Below, piece after piece: positions 10,601 through 18,548 of a stretch of 64,000 bases of DNA. A program made the position numbers and the translations under genes. Source of the stretch: Prevotella aurantiaca JCM 15754 (GTDB lineage Bacteria; Bacteroidota; Bacteroidia; Bacteroidales; Bacteroidaceae). The notes under the pieces were generated by a model. It did not search any database. It saw only the letters and a list, made by a program, of their open reading frames with translations, and had not been told where the DNA came from. The stretch spans positions 1 through 64,000 of the forward strand of contig NZ_BAKF01000001.1 in assembly GCF_000614025.1 (NCBI RefSeq), given 5' to 3'. Position 1 is the stretch's first letter. Every line of letters begins with the position of its first letter.

Positions 10601-10753
10601 TTGAACGCAGGCCAACGCTATACGCTCAGCACGGTTGCAGGCACTCAGGTAGCTACTGGCGTTGCTAAGGGTGGTACTTTGTTTATCCCTGTTCAGCGTA
10701 ACCAGATTTACATTTTGAGCATTGTAGGTGTGAAAGCCTACAAGTTGTTCTAA
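7655..10753 (+). CDS. BspA-like leucine-rich-repeat surface protein
   Basis: Secreted protein of 1032 residues with a signal peptide (1-20, ending MANAQ). Leucine-rich repeats of the BspA/LRR_5 type (for example IGDNAMYNNTNVAKVDLPGVKTI-like units with CxxL and LPxxV spacing) fill about residues 35-315 and return at about 640-950. Between them lie three InlB B-repeat-like modules marked by GYKIDKW (about 374), GYHVTQW (about 471) and GYVVDNW (about 575). The last 75 residues are a beta-rich domain resembling a divergent T9SS type A tail, so export by T9SS is likely. BspA relatives in oral Bacteroidetes bind fibronectin, fibrinogen or other bacteria; that role here is inferred. It stands alone between its own promoter and terminator. 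Confidence 0.92.
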   Translation: MKKFYLLAFALLQFCCMANAQVIEGTVLKSWDGATGAIEIPAHVTEIAANCFYEPADEDPDNWDSTSEEKCNTNITSIKLNNVKKVGKNAFKGCSNIETIDAPNVEIIEDGAFERCEKLTTLALPKIKNLGIDAFQGCDHLAKLTLGSSLTSMFGSSFKNCKALADITIEAGGSYKSVNNAILSADKTLVYLAGQAKEIKLTADECIAIGDNAMYNNTNVAKVDLPGVKTIGKATFTGCSALSELLVPNLVSVSTDSYITWSGVASLTVVDIHLSKDFVSFGATEFTDKTATTIYVANEDVKAKLAKKFNKCKIVVGEPQGVQKFVVNYSISNITVGGRKIGEIEAWTDGARDFETGTEIAAGKAVSVMVTPYGGYKIDKWEINGKAAATENIRPSSAINGEIWSINHITEALNIVVTLKAEEEGDIIFFKSKEPDFGSVTCTVLETGKQIKNTEKVKKGTKLHFEAFPKEGYHVTQWYKLGKEVVTDADGNKKTIDAYQPIAGYDNKTVYECNAEDALDILVDFDREAGKHIVKFKSLNTDGGEITATVDGNNINTGAVVAHGATIVFTAHPKEGYVVDNWMLNSSELKGEKGLTYTITDLKEDVDVWLVCSPKSEEKESNAVIKDGHLISWQPKGKATTPAGVEYIDNNALQASMELESFHITKSVKSIGELVFLFCTQLTEITVDPDNQYFTSVDGVLYSKDKTRLMAYPPGRASNSYEIIQSATSIKPGAFALVPALLGVTVAKGNTALRASKGALYTKNMLELLYHPTVPQTTPGTDKIALNEGLEKIARYGFAFNHTVTEITLPASLKVIDSNALSNNPNLNCIKWEEGVEAELEEIGDSAFYHDGQLTILQFIPSLKKIGAGAFIKNANLLEVHIPDGCTIGDKAFFECLALQDVHSYGLVPPVVADDAFNSIYYLDDAVLHVDKNAVESYKKADGWRHFKKYDTNTVTAIGSAKADAGKAIRVVAQSNGYSVEGLNAGQRYTLSTVAGTQVATGVAKGGTLFIPVQRNQIYILSIVGVKAYKLF

Positions 10754-10832
10754 TCAAAACGGCAAATTAAGACCTTAAAAACAATGTCGTGTCGGCAACG
10801 ACACACCACATATTAAGGTACAAAACGAATAA

Positions 10833-10868
10833 GGCAGGAACGCAAATTATTACGTTCCTGCCTTTTTT
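10833..10868 (+). terminator. Intrinsic terminator of the BspA-like gene
   Basis: A perfect 10-base stem GGCAGGAACG / CGTTCCTGCC is followed by six T. Confidence 0.92.
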
Positions 10869-11036
10869 ATGGTCTATGGAAGGGGGTAAAAAGTGGCATT
10901 TGAATGTGCCGAGATACTTCAAACAACACTTAGCATATTATATGTAATAGGCGGACTTACAGGCTATTAGTAGTTATTCGCAAAGTTATTGAAGAGTGGC
11001 ATCATCTTTCTTTGAACCTATATGTGTGGTATGCGG

Positions 11037-11765
11037 TTAGCTATTCAGCTTTATTCTTCTCCAAATCCAGTTCGGAATAAGTCGCCACATAGCTACTAAT
11101 ATGCGCCAACGCCCATCAATCACGCAGACGTGTTGCTTACTTTCGATGGCTTTCATAATACTTTTCGCAACATTTTCGGTCGTCATTAGCATAGGAAGAT
11201 TAGAAGAACCATCTAACAACGGAGTATCAACAAAACCAGGACGGATATCTGTAAAGCAAATGTTATTACGCTTGCTGGTTGCCAACTGTTCCAAAGCTTG
11301 CAGGTAAGTGTTCTGCATTGCCTTCGTAGCACTATAAGCAGGCGCAGCTCCTAAGCCCTTTGTACCCGCCACAGAAGTAATGCAAACAATGTGTCCACCG
11401 CCGTGTTTGGCAAAATAACGATAGGCTTCTCCCACCATACGAACAAAGCCAAGACCATTCGTTTGCATTGTTTTCAGCTCTTTTTCAGCCTCTAAAGCTG
11501 AATTTTTCCAGCCTATTCCTGCTGCATGGAAATAGAGATTGAGTCCTCCAATCTGCTCCACGAGTTGGCCAAAAGCCTCGCTCGCCTGCGCGTTATTTAC
11601 ATCTATCTGCGCTGTAACGACACGTTCGGGCGCATAGTTCTTTAAGTCTTCCAACTTATCCGTGCGGCGTGCCGCCACTCCAACCGTCCATCCTTGGATG
11701 ATGAGGAGCCTCGCCACCTCATGACCGATGCCACTGCTGGCACCTACTATAATTGCTCTTTTCAT
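11037..11765 (-). CDS. Short-chain dehydrogenase/reductase
   Basis: NAD(P)-dependent oxidoreductase of the classical SDR family, 242 residues, cytosolic. The cofactor loop GASSGIG is at residues 8-14. The catalytic Ser131, Tyr144 and Lys148 are present (SVAGTKG and YSATK). A basic pair, AARR, follows the second strand, which suggests NADPH rather than NADH. The C-terminal end (VAMWRLIPNWIWRRI) is amphipathic and may touch the membrane. The substrate cannot be told from sequence, and it stands as a single gene. Confidence 0.9.
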   Translation of the reverse strand: MKRAIIVGASSGIGHEVARLLIIQGWTVGVAARRTDKLEDLKNYAPERVVTAQIDVNNAQASEAFGQLVEQIGGLNLYFHAAGIGWKNSALEAEKELKTMQTNGLGFVRMVGEAYRYFAKHGGGHIVCITSVAGTKGLGAAPAYSATKAMQNTYLQALEQLATSKRNNICFTDIRPGFVDTPLLDGSSNLPMLMTTENVAKSIMKAIESKQHVCVIDGRWRILVAMWRLIPNWIWRRIKLNS

Positions 11766-11942
11766 AAATTATAAGTTCATAAGCCATCTGTTTGTTACCT
11801 TACAGCCTGTAATTAGTTGTTTTACAAAGTTATGAAAGAAGTATCAGAAAAAACAAAAATTCGCCTATCTTTCATTCCTTTAAAAGTGCGTTTTGCCGCC
11901 AAAGGAAGCCAGAAACAAGTAGGATTACACCCATTTGGGGCA

Positions 11943-11990
11943 ACAAAAAAAAGGGCTGGAACCAGCAAAACGTGGTTTCAACCCCTTTGA
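11943..11990 (-). terminator. Terminator of the DUF3127 gene
   Basis: On the minus strand a hairpin with arms GGGTTGAAACCA and TGGTTCCAGCCC (one mismatch) is followed by a run of eight T (complement of 11945-11952). Confidence 0.85.
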
Positions 11991-12033
11991 TATATCTATT
12001 GAAAGCTACAACAGACGCCTCTATTACCAGACA

Positions 12034-12435
12034 TTAGAATGGAAGGTCGTCGGCTGCACTGTCTGAAGCAGCAGGTGGGAATGGCGCTTGACTGCCAGCT
12101 GCAGGCTGACTTTGTGGCGCAATAGGAGCAGCAGCAGGAGGCATATTGCCCGCTTGTGCAGCAGCAGCATCAACTCTTTGAATGTTCCATGCACGGATAT
12201 TGTTGAACCATCTGCCATTGTATTCGTGAGCATCTACATCAAAGCTAACCAAGATTTCCTCTCCAGCTTTAATCGCAAACTGGTCTATACGCTCGGCACC
12301 GAAGATGTCAAAGACCATCTTCTTAGGATATTGGTCGTGTGTTTCAATTACATACTGCTGTGATTTCCATGGTCCACGTGCTGAAGTTCCCTCACGTGGC
12401 TCCATTACTGCAATAACTCTACCTTGTAGTTCCAT
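12034..12435 (-). CDS. DUF3127 protein with SSB-like acidic tail
   Basis: Small protein of 133 residues. Residues 1-90 match the DUF3127 family, an OB-fold-like domain restricted largely to Bacteroidetes (MELQGRVIAVM, FDIFGAERID, WFNNIRAWNI). An Ala/Pro/Gln-rich flexible linker (about 92-125) follows, and the chain ends in DDLPF. That layout of OB fold, disordered linker and acidic tip ending in Pro-Phe is the layout of bacterial single-stranded DNA-binding protein. I infer that it binds ssDNA or docks to SSB partners; this has not been shown by the sequence alone. Its divergent neighbour is dnaN, consistent with a replication or repair role. Confidence 0.88.
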   Translation of the reverse strand: MELQGRVIAVMEPREGTSARGPWKSQQYVIETHDQYPKKMVFDIFGAERIDQFAIKAGEEILVSFDVDAHEYNGRWFNNIRAWNIQRVDAAAAQAGNMPPAAAPIAPQSQPAAGSQAPFPPAASDSAADDLPF

Positions 12436-12600
12436 ATTATATATTTTGCGGTTTTATAATTAAATGAGTTTCTAAATACACTTTTTACATTAAATAAGCC
12501 ACACTTTGGTAATTGAATGTAAGCTCTCTTACCACACGCTGGCATTATTTTTGCGAAATTACTAAAATAGTTCTAAAAACAGAAACTTTTGGCTTTAAAT

Positions 12601-12632
12601 TTTGTTTTTCCAACGGCTTTTTCGTATTTTTG
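12601..12632 (+). promoter_or_regulatory. dnaN promoter
   Basis: TTTG at 12601-12604 and TATTTTTG at 12625-12632 are 20 bases apart. The start of transcription would be near 12639, leaving a leader of about 90 bases. Confidence 0.72.
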
Positions 12633-12671
12633 TACGACCAAGAAGAAGGAATAGGTTTTTCCAACGGCTTT
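12605..12671 (+). repeat. Paired 16-bp direct repeats around dnaN start of transcription
   Basis: TTTTTCCAACGGCTTT occurs identically at 12605-12620 and 12656-12671, 51 bases apart start to start. The first copy sits between the two promoter boxes; the second lies just past the expected start of transcription. This is a typical arrangement for an operator pair, but no regulator is identifiable. Confidence 0.6.
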
Positions 12672-12730
12672 CTTCAGCTATAGTTAGAATAGAATAAAAT
12701 GAGTTATAACTAAAAAATATATAGGAACTA

Positions 12731-13855
12731 ATGAGATTTACCATTTCAAGCACTGCCTTAAGCAACAGACTTCTGTCGCTTTCGCGTGTTATCAACACCA
12801 AGAATTCTTTGCCAATATTAAACTGCTTCATGTTTGATGCACAGAACGGACAGCTCACTATCACTGCTTCTGATAGCGAAAATATTGTTCGTATGTCGCT
12901 GAATCTTGATTCACTCGAAGGAGAAGGGAAGTTCGCAGTAAATAATCACAATATCCTTGATGCTGTAAAGGAACTGCCAGAGCAGCCTTTAACGATAGAT
13001 GTAAATATGGGAGAACACACCATTTACATCAGCTATCAGAATGGTTCTTACAACTTCCCTATCTTGGAAGCAGACGAATTCCCTGTACCACAGCCGCTTT
13101 CAGCAAACACTACAACCATCACGTTGAGCGCAGACATGCTGGTTGATAACATTACTCGCTCGCTCTTCGCTACCGCACAAGACGAATTGCACCCTGTAAT
13201 GAATGGTATCTACTTCGACATCACTGCCGATAGCTTGGCTGTTGTAGCTACTGACGGACACAAATTGGTGAGAAACCGCGTGTTCGCTGTAAAGAATGAT
13301 GTTCCTGCAGCCTTTATCTTGCCAAAGAAACCTGCGGCTTTGCTGAAGGGATTCATTGCTAAAGATGGTGGAGATATCGTTGTTCGATTTGATTCTCGTT
13401 CGGCTGAATTCTCATTCGGAGAAGGTAATTTGGTTAGCAGACTGATTGATGGAAAATACCCTAACTACAATAGCGTAATCCCAGAGAACAATCCTTACCA
13501 AATCACCATAGACCGTAAATCGCTCATTGGTGCCATTCGTCGTGTACTTCCGTTCGCAAGTGACTCTTCACAACTGATTCGTTTCCACATTGCAAACGGA
13601 CAATTAGACCTCAGCGCAGAAGATATTGACTTCTCAACAAGCGCAAAAGAAAGCATGACTTGCACATACGAAGGCAATCCTATGAGCATCGGCTTCAAGG
13701 GAAGCAGCATCTTAGAGATACTGGGCAACTTGCAAAGCGACGAGGTAAACATTCAGTTGGCAGACCCATCACGCGCTGGATTGGTTGTACCATCAGAGCA
13801 ACCAGAAGGCGAAAACGTGCTTATGCTCGTTATGCCGGTATTGCTCAACGACTAA
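12731..13855 (+). CDS. dnaN: DNA polymerase III beta sliding clamp
   Basis: Ring-shaped processivity clamp that tethers DNA polymerase and repair enzymes to DNA. The 374-residue protein has the usual length and three-domain plan. Family segments are MRFTISSTALSNRLLSLSRV at the start, ATDGHKLVR in domain 2, and the C-terminal MPVLLND, where E. coli has MPMRL. It heads a plus-strand run continuing into the exonuclease, coaBC, porD, recN and a TPR protein, so clamp and exonuclease could be co-expressed. The gene is complete with no odd features. Confidence 0.97.
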   Translation: MRFTISSTALSNRLLSLSRVINTKNSLPILNCFMFDAQNGQLTITASDSENIVRMSLNLDSLEGEGKFAVNNHNILDAVKELPEQPLTIDVNMGEHTIYISYQNGSYNFPILEADEFPVPQPLSANTTTITLSADMLVDNITRSLFATAQDELHPVMNGIYFDITADSLAVVATDGHKLVRNRVFAVKNDVPAAFILPKKPAALLKGFIAKDGGDIVVRFDSRSAEFSFGEGNLVSRLIDGKYPNYNSVIPENNPYQITIDRKSLIGAIRRVLPFASDSSQLIRFHIANGQLDLSAEDIDFSTSAKESMTCTYEGNPMSIGFKGSSILEILGNLQSDEVNIQLADPSRAGLVVPSEQPEGENVLMLVMPVLLND

Positions 13856-13926
13856 AAAGAGATTTACAAAAGACGTGGGCAGATTTTCAAGAGAAGTCTG
13901 CCCACATACATTTAAATAATAGCAGA

Positions 13927-14781
13927 ATGTCATTAAACTTAAAAAAGCCTTTGATTGTCTTCGATTTGGAGACCACGGGGCTCGACCTTGTAAAAGACCG
14001 CATCATTCAAATATCATATATTAAGGTTTTCCCAGATGGGAAAGAAGAAAGAGAAAACCTTTTTATCAACCCTGAAAAAGAAATTCCTCAAGAAGTAGAA
14101 GAACTTACAGGTATCACCAACGACGACGTGGCTACCGCACCAACATTTAAGGAAAAGGCTACAGACCTGGCTAATAAATTCACTGGGTGCGACTTTGCTG
14201 GTTTCAATTCTAATCGATTCGACATTCCTATTCTTGCAGAAGAGTTCCTTCGTGCGGGCGTAGACTTCGACTTCTCGAAGTGCCGTCTTATTGACGCACA
14301 GAACATTTATCACAAGATGGAACGCCGTAATCTTGCAGCAGCATACCAGTTCTATTGCGGAAGAAAGATGGAAGATGACTTCACAGCACATAAGGCTGAC
14401 GAAGATACTGAGGCTACTTGGCGCGTATTACAAGGACAAATAGAAATGTATTCTGCTGAAAAACAAGACGATCCAGAACGTATTCTGAAGAACGACATGG
14501 ACGAATTGGCAGAGTTCTCACGCATGAACGACAACGTAGACTTTGCTGGACGCATCGTTTGGAAAGATATGACTGACAAAGACGGAAACACTTTGCTCGA
14601 CGAAAAAGGGCAACCTCGCCGCCACGAAGTATTCAACTTTGGCAAATATAGAGGCTGGGACGTTGCGGAAGTGTTACGCAGAGACCCTGGATTCTATAGC
14701 TGGATTCTTTCAAGCGACTTTACTTATAACACCAAACAGGTGCTTACACGCATCCGTCTACGCGAATTTAACAATCGATAA
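13927..14781 (+). CDS. DEDDh 3'-5' exonuclease (DnaQ/epsilon-like)
   Basis: Exonuclease of the DnaQ superfamily, 284 residues. Motif Exo I is FDLETTGLD with Asp13 and Glu15, Exo II is GFNSNRFDIPIL, and Exo III has His and Asp in AHKADEDTE, giving the DEDDh set needed for two-metal hydrolysis. I chose the ATG at 13927 because the nuclease fold begins there; an earlier ATG in this frame would run inside dnaN and code for nothing family-like. An extra C-terminal part of about 100 residues (HEVFNFGKYRGWDVAEVL and on) is common in Bacteroidetes homologues. It lies 71 bases after dnaN and only 3 bases before coaBC. It could be the polymerase III proofreading subunit or a separate repair nuclease. 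Confidence 0.92.
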   Translation: MSLNLKKPLIVFDLETTGLDLVKDRIIQISYIKVFPDGKEERENLFINPEKEIPQEVEELTGITNDDVATAPTFKEKATDLANKFTGCDFAGFNSNRFDIPILAEEFLRAGVDFDFSKCRLIDAQNIYHKMERRNLAAAYQFYCGRKMEDDFTAHKADEDTEATWRVLQGQIEMYSAEKQDDPERILKNDMDELAEFSRMNDNVDFAGRIVWKDMTDKDGNTLLDEKGQPRRHEVFNFGKYRGWDVAEVLRRDPGFYSWILSSDFTYNTKQVLTRIRLREFNNR

Positions 14782-14784
14782 GCC

Positions 14785-15990
14785 ATGCTTAAAGGAAAGA
14801 AAATCGTTCTCGGTATCACTGGTTCTATTGCTGCATACAAGAGTTGTCTTATCATTCGTCAACTTATAAAGCAGGGTGCAGAGGTTCAAGTGGTCATAAC
14901 ACCAAGTGGAAAAGAGTTCATTACACCTATCACACTATCTGCATTGACGCAGAAACCTGTCATCAGCGATTTCTTTTCTCAACGCGATGGTACGTGGCAC
15001 TCGCACGTTGACCTCGGATTATGGGCTGATGCTATGCTCATTGCGCCTTGTACAGCTGCTACATTGGGCAAGATGTGTCACGGAATAGCCGACAATATGC
15101 TTGTTACAACTTATCTTTCAATGAAGGCTCCTGTATTTATTGCGCCAGCAATGGACCTCGATATGTACAAACATCCGTCTACATTGGACAACATAGAGTT
15201 GCTTAAACGCAGAGGAAACCATATTATAGAAGCTGGGAATGGGTTCTTGGCAAGTGGATTAGAAGGCAAAGGACGCATGGAAGAACCTGAAAACATCGTA
15301 GCGTTTTTAGACCAATTCTTCGACAACAAAGCTGTAACCACTCAAGATTTAGAAGGAAAGAATGTGTTAATTACGGCAGGTCCGACATACGAAAAGATAG
15401 ATCCCGTACGTTTTATAGGCAACTACTCGTCGGGAAAGATGGGTTTTGCTCTTGCAGAAGAGTGCTTTAGACGTGGTGCAAACGTTACTCTTGTGACTGG
15501 ACCTGTGCATTTGACGTGCTCAGAAGGTATCAATCGCATTGATATAGAAAGCTGTGAGCAGATGTATGAGGCTTCCATGAAAGCCTTTCCAACCGCTGAT
15601 GCTGCCATATTGTGTGCTGCTGTGGCCGACTTCAAGCCTCGTAACTTCTCAGAAACAAAGATAAAGCGCGAGAAAAAGGACGAGCTTCAGATTGACCTTC
15701 AGCCTACACACGACATTGCAGCAGCCTTAGGACAACTGAAGAAAAGCCAACAGCGTATCGTTGCTTTCGCCTTAGAAACAAACGACGAGGAAGCTAACGC
15801 ATCGGCAAAGTTGGTAAAAAAGAATGCTGACTTTATTGTTCTGAACTCTACTCGCAATGCTGGCACAACCTTCCAGTCGGACGATAACCAAATAACGATT
15901 ATATCAAAAGGAGGAAAAAAAGAATATGAAAAGAAGTGTAAACACTTGGTTGCTTGCGATATTATTAACGAGCTGGCTTCTATTCTTTAA
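14785..15990 (+). CDS. coaBC: Bifunctional CoaBC (phosphopantothenoylcysteine synthase/decarboxylase)
   Basis: Makes 4'-phosphopantetheine for coenzyme A: the C-terminal half joins 4'-phosphopantothenate to cysteine and the N-terminal flavoprotein half decarboxylates the product. In the 401 residues, the N-terminal half shows GITGSIAAYK, the catalytic-His region SHVDLGLWAD and the motif APAMDLDMY (PAMN-like, with Asp where many have Asn). The ligase half begins at VLITAGPTYEKIDPVRFI with GNYSSGKMG. Its 3' end overlaps the next gene by 65 bases. Confidence 0.95.
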   Translation: MLKGKKIVLGITGSIAAYKSCLIIRQLIKQGAEVQVVITPSGKEFITPITLSALTQKPVISDFFSQRDGTWHSHVDLGLWADAMLIAPCTAATLGKMCHGIADNMLVTTYLSMKAPVFIAPAMDLDMYKHPSTLDNIELLKRRGNHIIEAGNGFLASGLEGKGRMEEPENIVAFLDQFFDNKAVTTQDLEGKNVLITAGPTYEKIDPVRFIGNYSSGKMGFALAEECFRRGANVTLVTGPVHLTCSEGINRIDIESCEQMYEASMKAFPTADAAILCAAVADFKPRNFSETKIKREKKDELQIDLQPTHDIAAALGQLKKSQQRIVAFALETNDEEANASAKLVKKNADFIVLNSTRNAGTTFQSDDNQITIISKGGKKEYEKKCKHLVACDIINELASIL

Positions 15991-16852
15991 CAATCATGCT
16001 GCAGCACAGGAGCTGCAAGCAAAGATAAGCATCAACCATAACCAGATACAAGGTACCGATAAGTCGGTATTTGAGAACTTACAGCAAACGCTTGAGCAGT
16101 TTGTGAACGAACGACAGTGGACAAATATGAAGTTTCAGAAGAACGAACGCATCGTCTGCAACTTCAATATTACTGTAACAAAGTACGATCAAAGCACCAA
16201 CACCTTCACCTGTTCAGCGCTCATACAAGCCAATCGACCTGTTTATAACTCAGCATACACGTCTACTTTATTTAATATTAAAGACGCAGACTTTAACTTT
16301 GAGTTTGCGCAATTCGACCAAATAGAGTTCAACGAGGAGACTATCAACAATCAACTCACGGCTCTTTTTGGCTATTATGCTTACTTAATCATTGGCTTAA
16401 ACCTTGATTCGTTTGCGCCAATGGGTGGCAATGACATTCTGCAACGCTGCATGAACCTTACCAATAATGCACAAAACCTTAACTTTACAGGCTGGAAAGC
16501 ATTTGAAAACTCCAAGAATCGCTTTGCTATCATCAATGATTACCTTGATGGAGGTATGAAACCGTTCCGCCAATTGCAATACGATTACTATCGAACGGGC
16601 TTAGATGAAATGGCCAACAGCCCAGAAAGAGGTAGAACAAACATAACAACGGCATTGCAAAACGACCTAAAGAAGGCGCATGAAGATAAGCCTATGAGTA
16701 TGTTACCGCAGATTTGGACCGACTATAAGAAAGAAGAACTGGCCAATATATATTATAAAAAAGGTACGCAGAAGGAAAAAGAGTCTGTCTACGAAATACT
16801 TTTCAGCATCAATGCAAGTCAAAACGCATCGTGGGACAAGATTAAACAATAA
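15926..16852 (+). CDS. porD: DUF4835 protein, T9SS accessory PorD
   Basis: The 308-residue product has a signal peptide (1-27, ending HAAAQ) and matches DUF4835, the Bacteroidetes family now commonly named PorD and linked to the type IX secretion system. Segments such as FGYYAYLIIGLNLDSFAPMGG and the C-terminal DIL-rich stretch are typical. The start overlaps coaBC by 65 bases, but a strong ribosome site (AAAGGAGGAA, about 10 bases upstream) and the complete signal peptide support it. Its presence fits the T9SS tails on the C10 peptidases of this window. The precise role of PorD in T9SS assembly is poorly known. coaBC-porD-recN order suggests one transcript. Confidence 0.88.
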   Translation: MKRSVNTWLLAILLTSWLLFFNNHAAAQELQAKISINHNQIQGTDKSVFENLQQTLEQFVNERQWTNMKFQKNERIVCNFNITVTKYDQSTNTFTCSALIQANRPVYNSAYTSTLFNIKDADFNFEFAQFDQIEFNEETINNQLTALFGYYAYLIIGLNLDSFAPMGGNDILQRCMNLTNNAQNLNFTGWKAFENSKNRFAIINDYLDGGMKPFRQLQYDYYRTGLDEMANSPERGRTNITTALQNDLKKAHEDKPMSMLPQIWTDYKKEELANIYYKKGTQKEKESVYEILFSINASQNASWDKIKQ

Positions 16853-16863
16853 TACAAACAACC

Positions 16864-18534
16864 ATGCTCAAGCATCTATATATAAAGAACTTCACACTTA
16901 TCGACCAATTAGACATCGACTTCCACAATGGTTTCTCTGTCATCAGTGGTGAAACTGGTGCAGGAAAAAGTATTATTCTTGGAGCGATTAGTTTGCTTTT
17001 AGGCAACCGAGCCGATAGCAAACATATAAAGCAAGGTGAGAAAAAATGTGTCATTGAAGCAACATTCAGTCTTGAAAAAGGTGCTTTCGATACTTTCTTT
17101 GCTGATAATAACATTGATTTCGACGCCGACGAAACCATTCTACGACGTGAGATTGGTAACAACGGAAAGTCTCGTGCATTCATCAACGATACTCCTGTTC
17201 CATTGAATTTGATGCGTGAAGTAGGCGACCAATTGGTAGATATACATTCTCAACATCAAAATTTGCTCCTCCAAAAGGAAGATTTTCAGCTTAATGTCAT
17301 TGATATATTGGCAAGAAACGACAAGGAGATGGCTGCCTATAAAGAGACCTTTAAGGTGTTCAAAGATGCTGAAAAGAGACTGGAAGATATTAAAAAGCAG
17401 TTGAAAGACAACGCTGAAAACGAAGAATTCATGCGTTTTCAGTACGAAGAACTATTGAGTGCCAACCTCCAAGAAGGCCAACAGGAAGAGCTTGAAGCCG
17501 AAAGCAAGACGCTCTCTCACGCAGAAGACATCAAAGCTTCGTTATATAATGCCGACAATTCTCTGAACGATGACGAAACAGGAACGGTGAAACAGCTAAA
17601 GTCTGCCACCGAAGCCATGTCGAGTATTGCTGCTGTTTACCCAAAGGCAGAAGAACTAAGCAGTCGTCTCGACACCATATATATAGAGGTGAAGGACATA
17701 GCTGAAGAGGTTAGCAAGGCAACAGGAGACATCGATTTCGACCCCAACAGATTGGATTACATCAACGAACAACTTGATAAAATCTATCATCTTGAGAAGA
17801 AATTCCACGCTGAGACTATCTCTGAACTGCTCAATATACAAGCTGAACTTAAGCAAAAGTTAGACGGAATAGACAATAGCGATGAACTTTTGAAGGAAGC
17901 TGAGCAGGAAGTTGCTACCAAACAAGCCGACTGTACCCAGCAAGCTGCTCTCTTAAGCAAGGGCAGAGAGAAGGCGGCAAAGGCGATTCAGAAGGAAATG
18001 AAAGAGAAACTTGTACCTATGGGAATACCTAACGTACAGTTTGACATACAGTTTGAGCCTAAGCAATTGGCTACAGATGGTGCCGATAAGGTGCAATTTC
18101 TGTTCTCAGCCAACCGCAATAGTCCGCTACAACCCATTGCGCAAGTGGCTTCGGGTGGCGAAATTGCCCGCGTAATGCTCTCGCTTAAGGCGATGATAAG
18201 CGGTGCTGTGAAGTTGCCAACCATTATTTTCGACGAGATAGACACAGGCGTAAGCGGCAAGATTGCCCAGCAAATGGCTTTCGTTATGCACCAAATGGGC
18301 AGCAACAACAAGCAAGTTATCTCCATAACGCACCTTCCTCAGATTGCAGCATTGGGCACAACGCACTACAAAGTTGAGAAACACGACACTCCAACAGGCA
18401 CAACCAGTCAGCTAAGACAACTCACTGCCGACGAAAGAGTGGCTGAAATAGCACAGATGCTCTCTGGTTCTGACATTTCAGAAGCAGCCTTGCAGAATGC
18501 ACGCGAACTATTAAACATCAACAAACCAGTGTAA
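16864..18534 (+). CDS. recN: DNA repair ATPase RecN
   Basis: SMC-like protein that acts early in double-strand-break repair. The 556 residues show Walker A GETGAGKS at 29-36, a central coiled coil (about 155-370, rich in Glu, Lys, Leu), the ABC signature ASGGEIARVM and Walker B IIFDEIDTGVSG near the C-terminus. It starts 11 bases after porD and is followed by a secreted protein after 14 bases. No SOS box is visible, and expression probably depends on the upstream operon promoter. Confidence 0.96.
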   Translation: MLKHLYIKNFTLIDQLDIDFHNGFSVISGETGAGKSIILGAISLLLGNRADSKHIKQGEKKCVIEATFSLEKGAFDTFFADNNIDFDADETILRREIGNNGKSRAFINDTPVPLNLMREVGDQLVDIHSQHQNLLLQKEDFQLNVIDILARNDKEMAAYKETFKVFKDAEKRLEDIKKQLKDNAENEEFMRFQYEELLSANLQEGQQEELEAESKTLSHAEDIKASLYNADNSLNDDETGTVKQLKSATEAMSSIAAVYPKAEELSSRLDTIYIEVKDIAEEVSKATGDIDFDPNRLDYINEQLDKIYHLEKKFHAETISELLNIQAELKQKLDGIDNSDELLKEAEQEVATKQADCTQQAALLSKGREKAAKAIQKEMKEKLVPMGIPNVQFDIQFEPKQLATDGADKVQFLFSANRNSPLQPIAQVASGGEIARVMLSLKAMISGAVKLPTIIFDEIDTGVSGKIAQQMAFVMHQMGSNNKQVISITHLPQIAALGTTHYKVEKHDTPTGTTSQLRQLTADERVAEIAQMLSGSDISEAALQNARELLNINKPV

Positions 18535-18548
18535 ACGAACATAGAATT

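Noticed and set aside
13660-13926. N-terminal extension of the exonuclease frame
   Set aside because: It lies inside dnaN in another frame and codes for nothing family-like; the DnaQ fold begins at the ATG at 13927.
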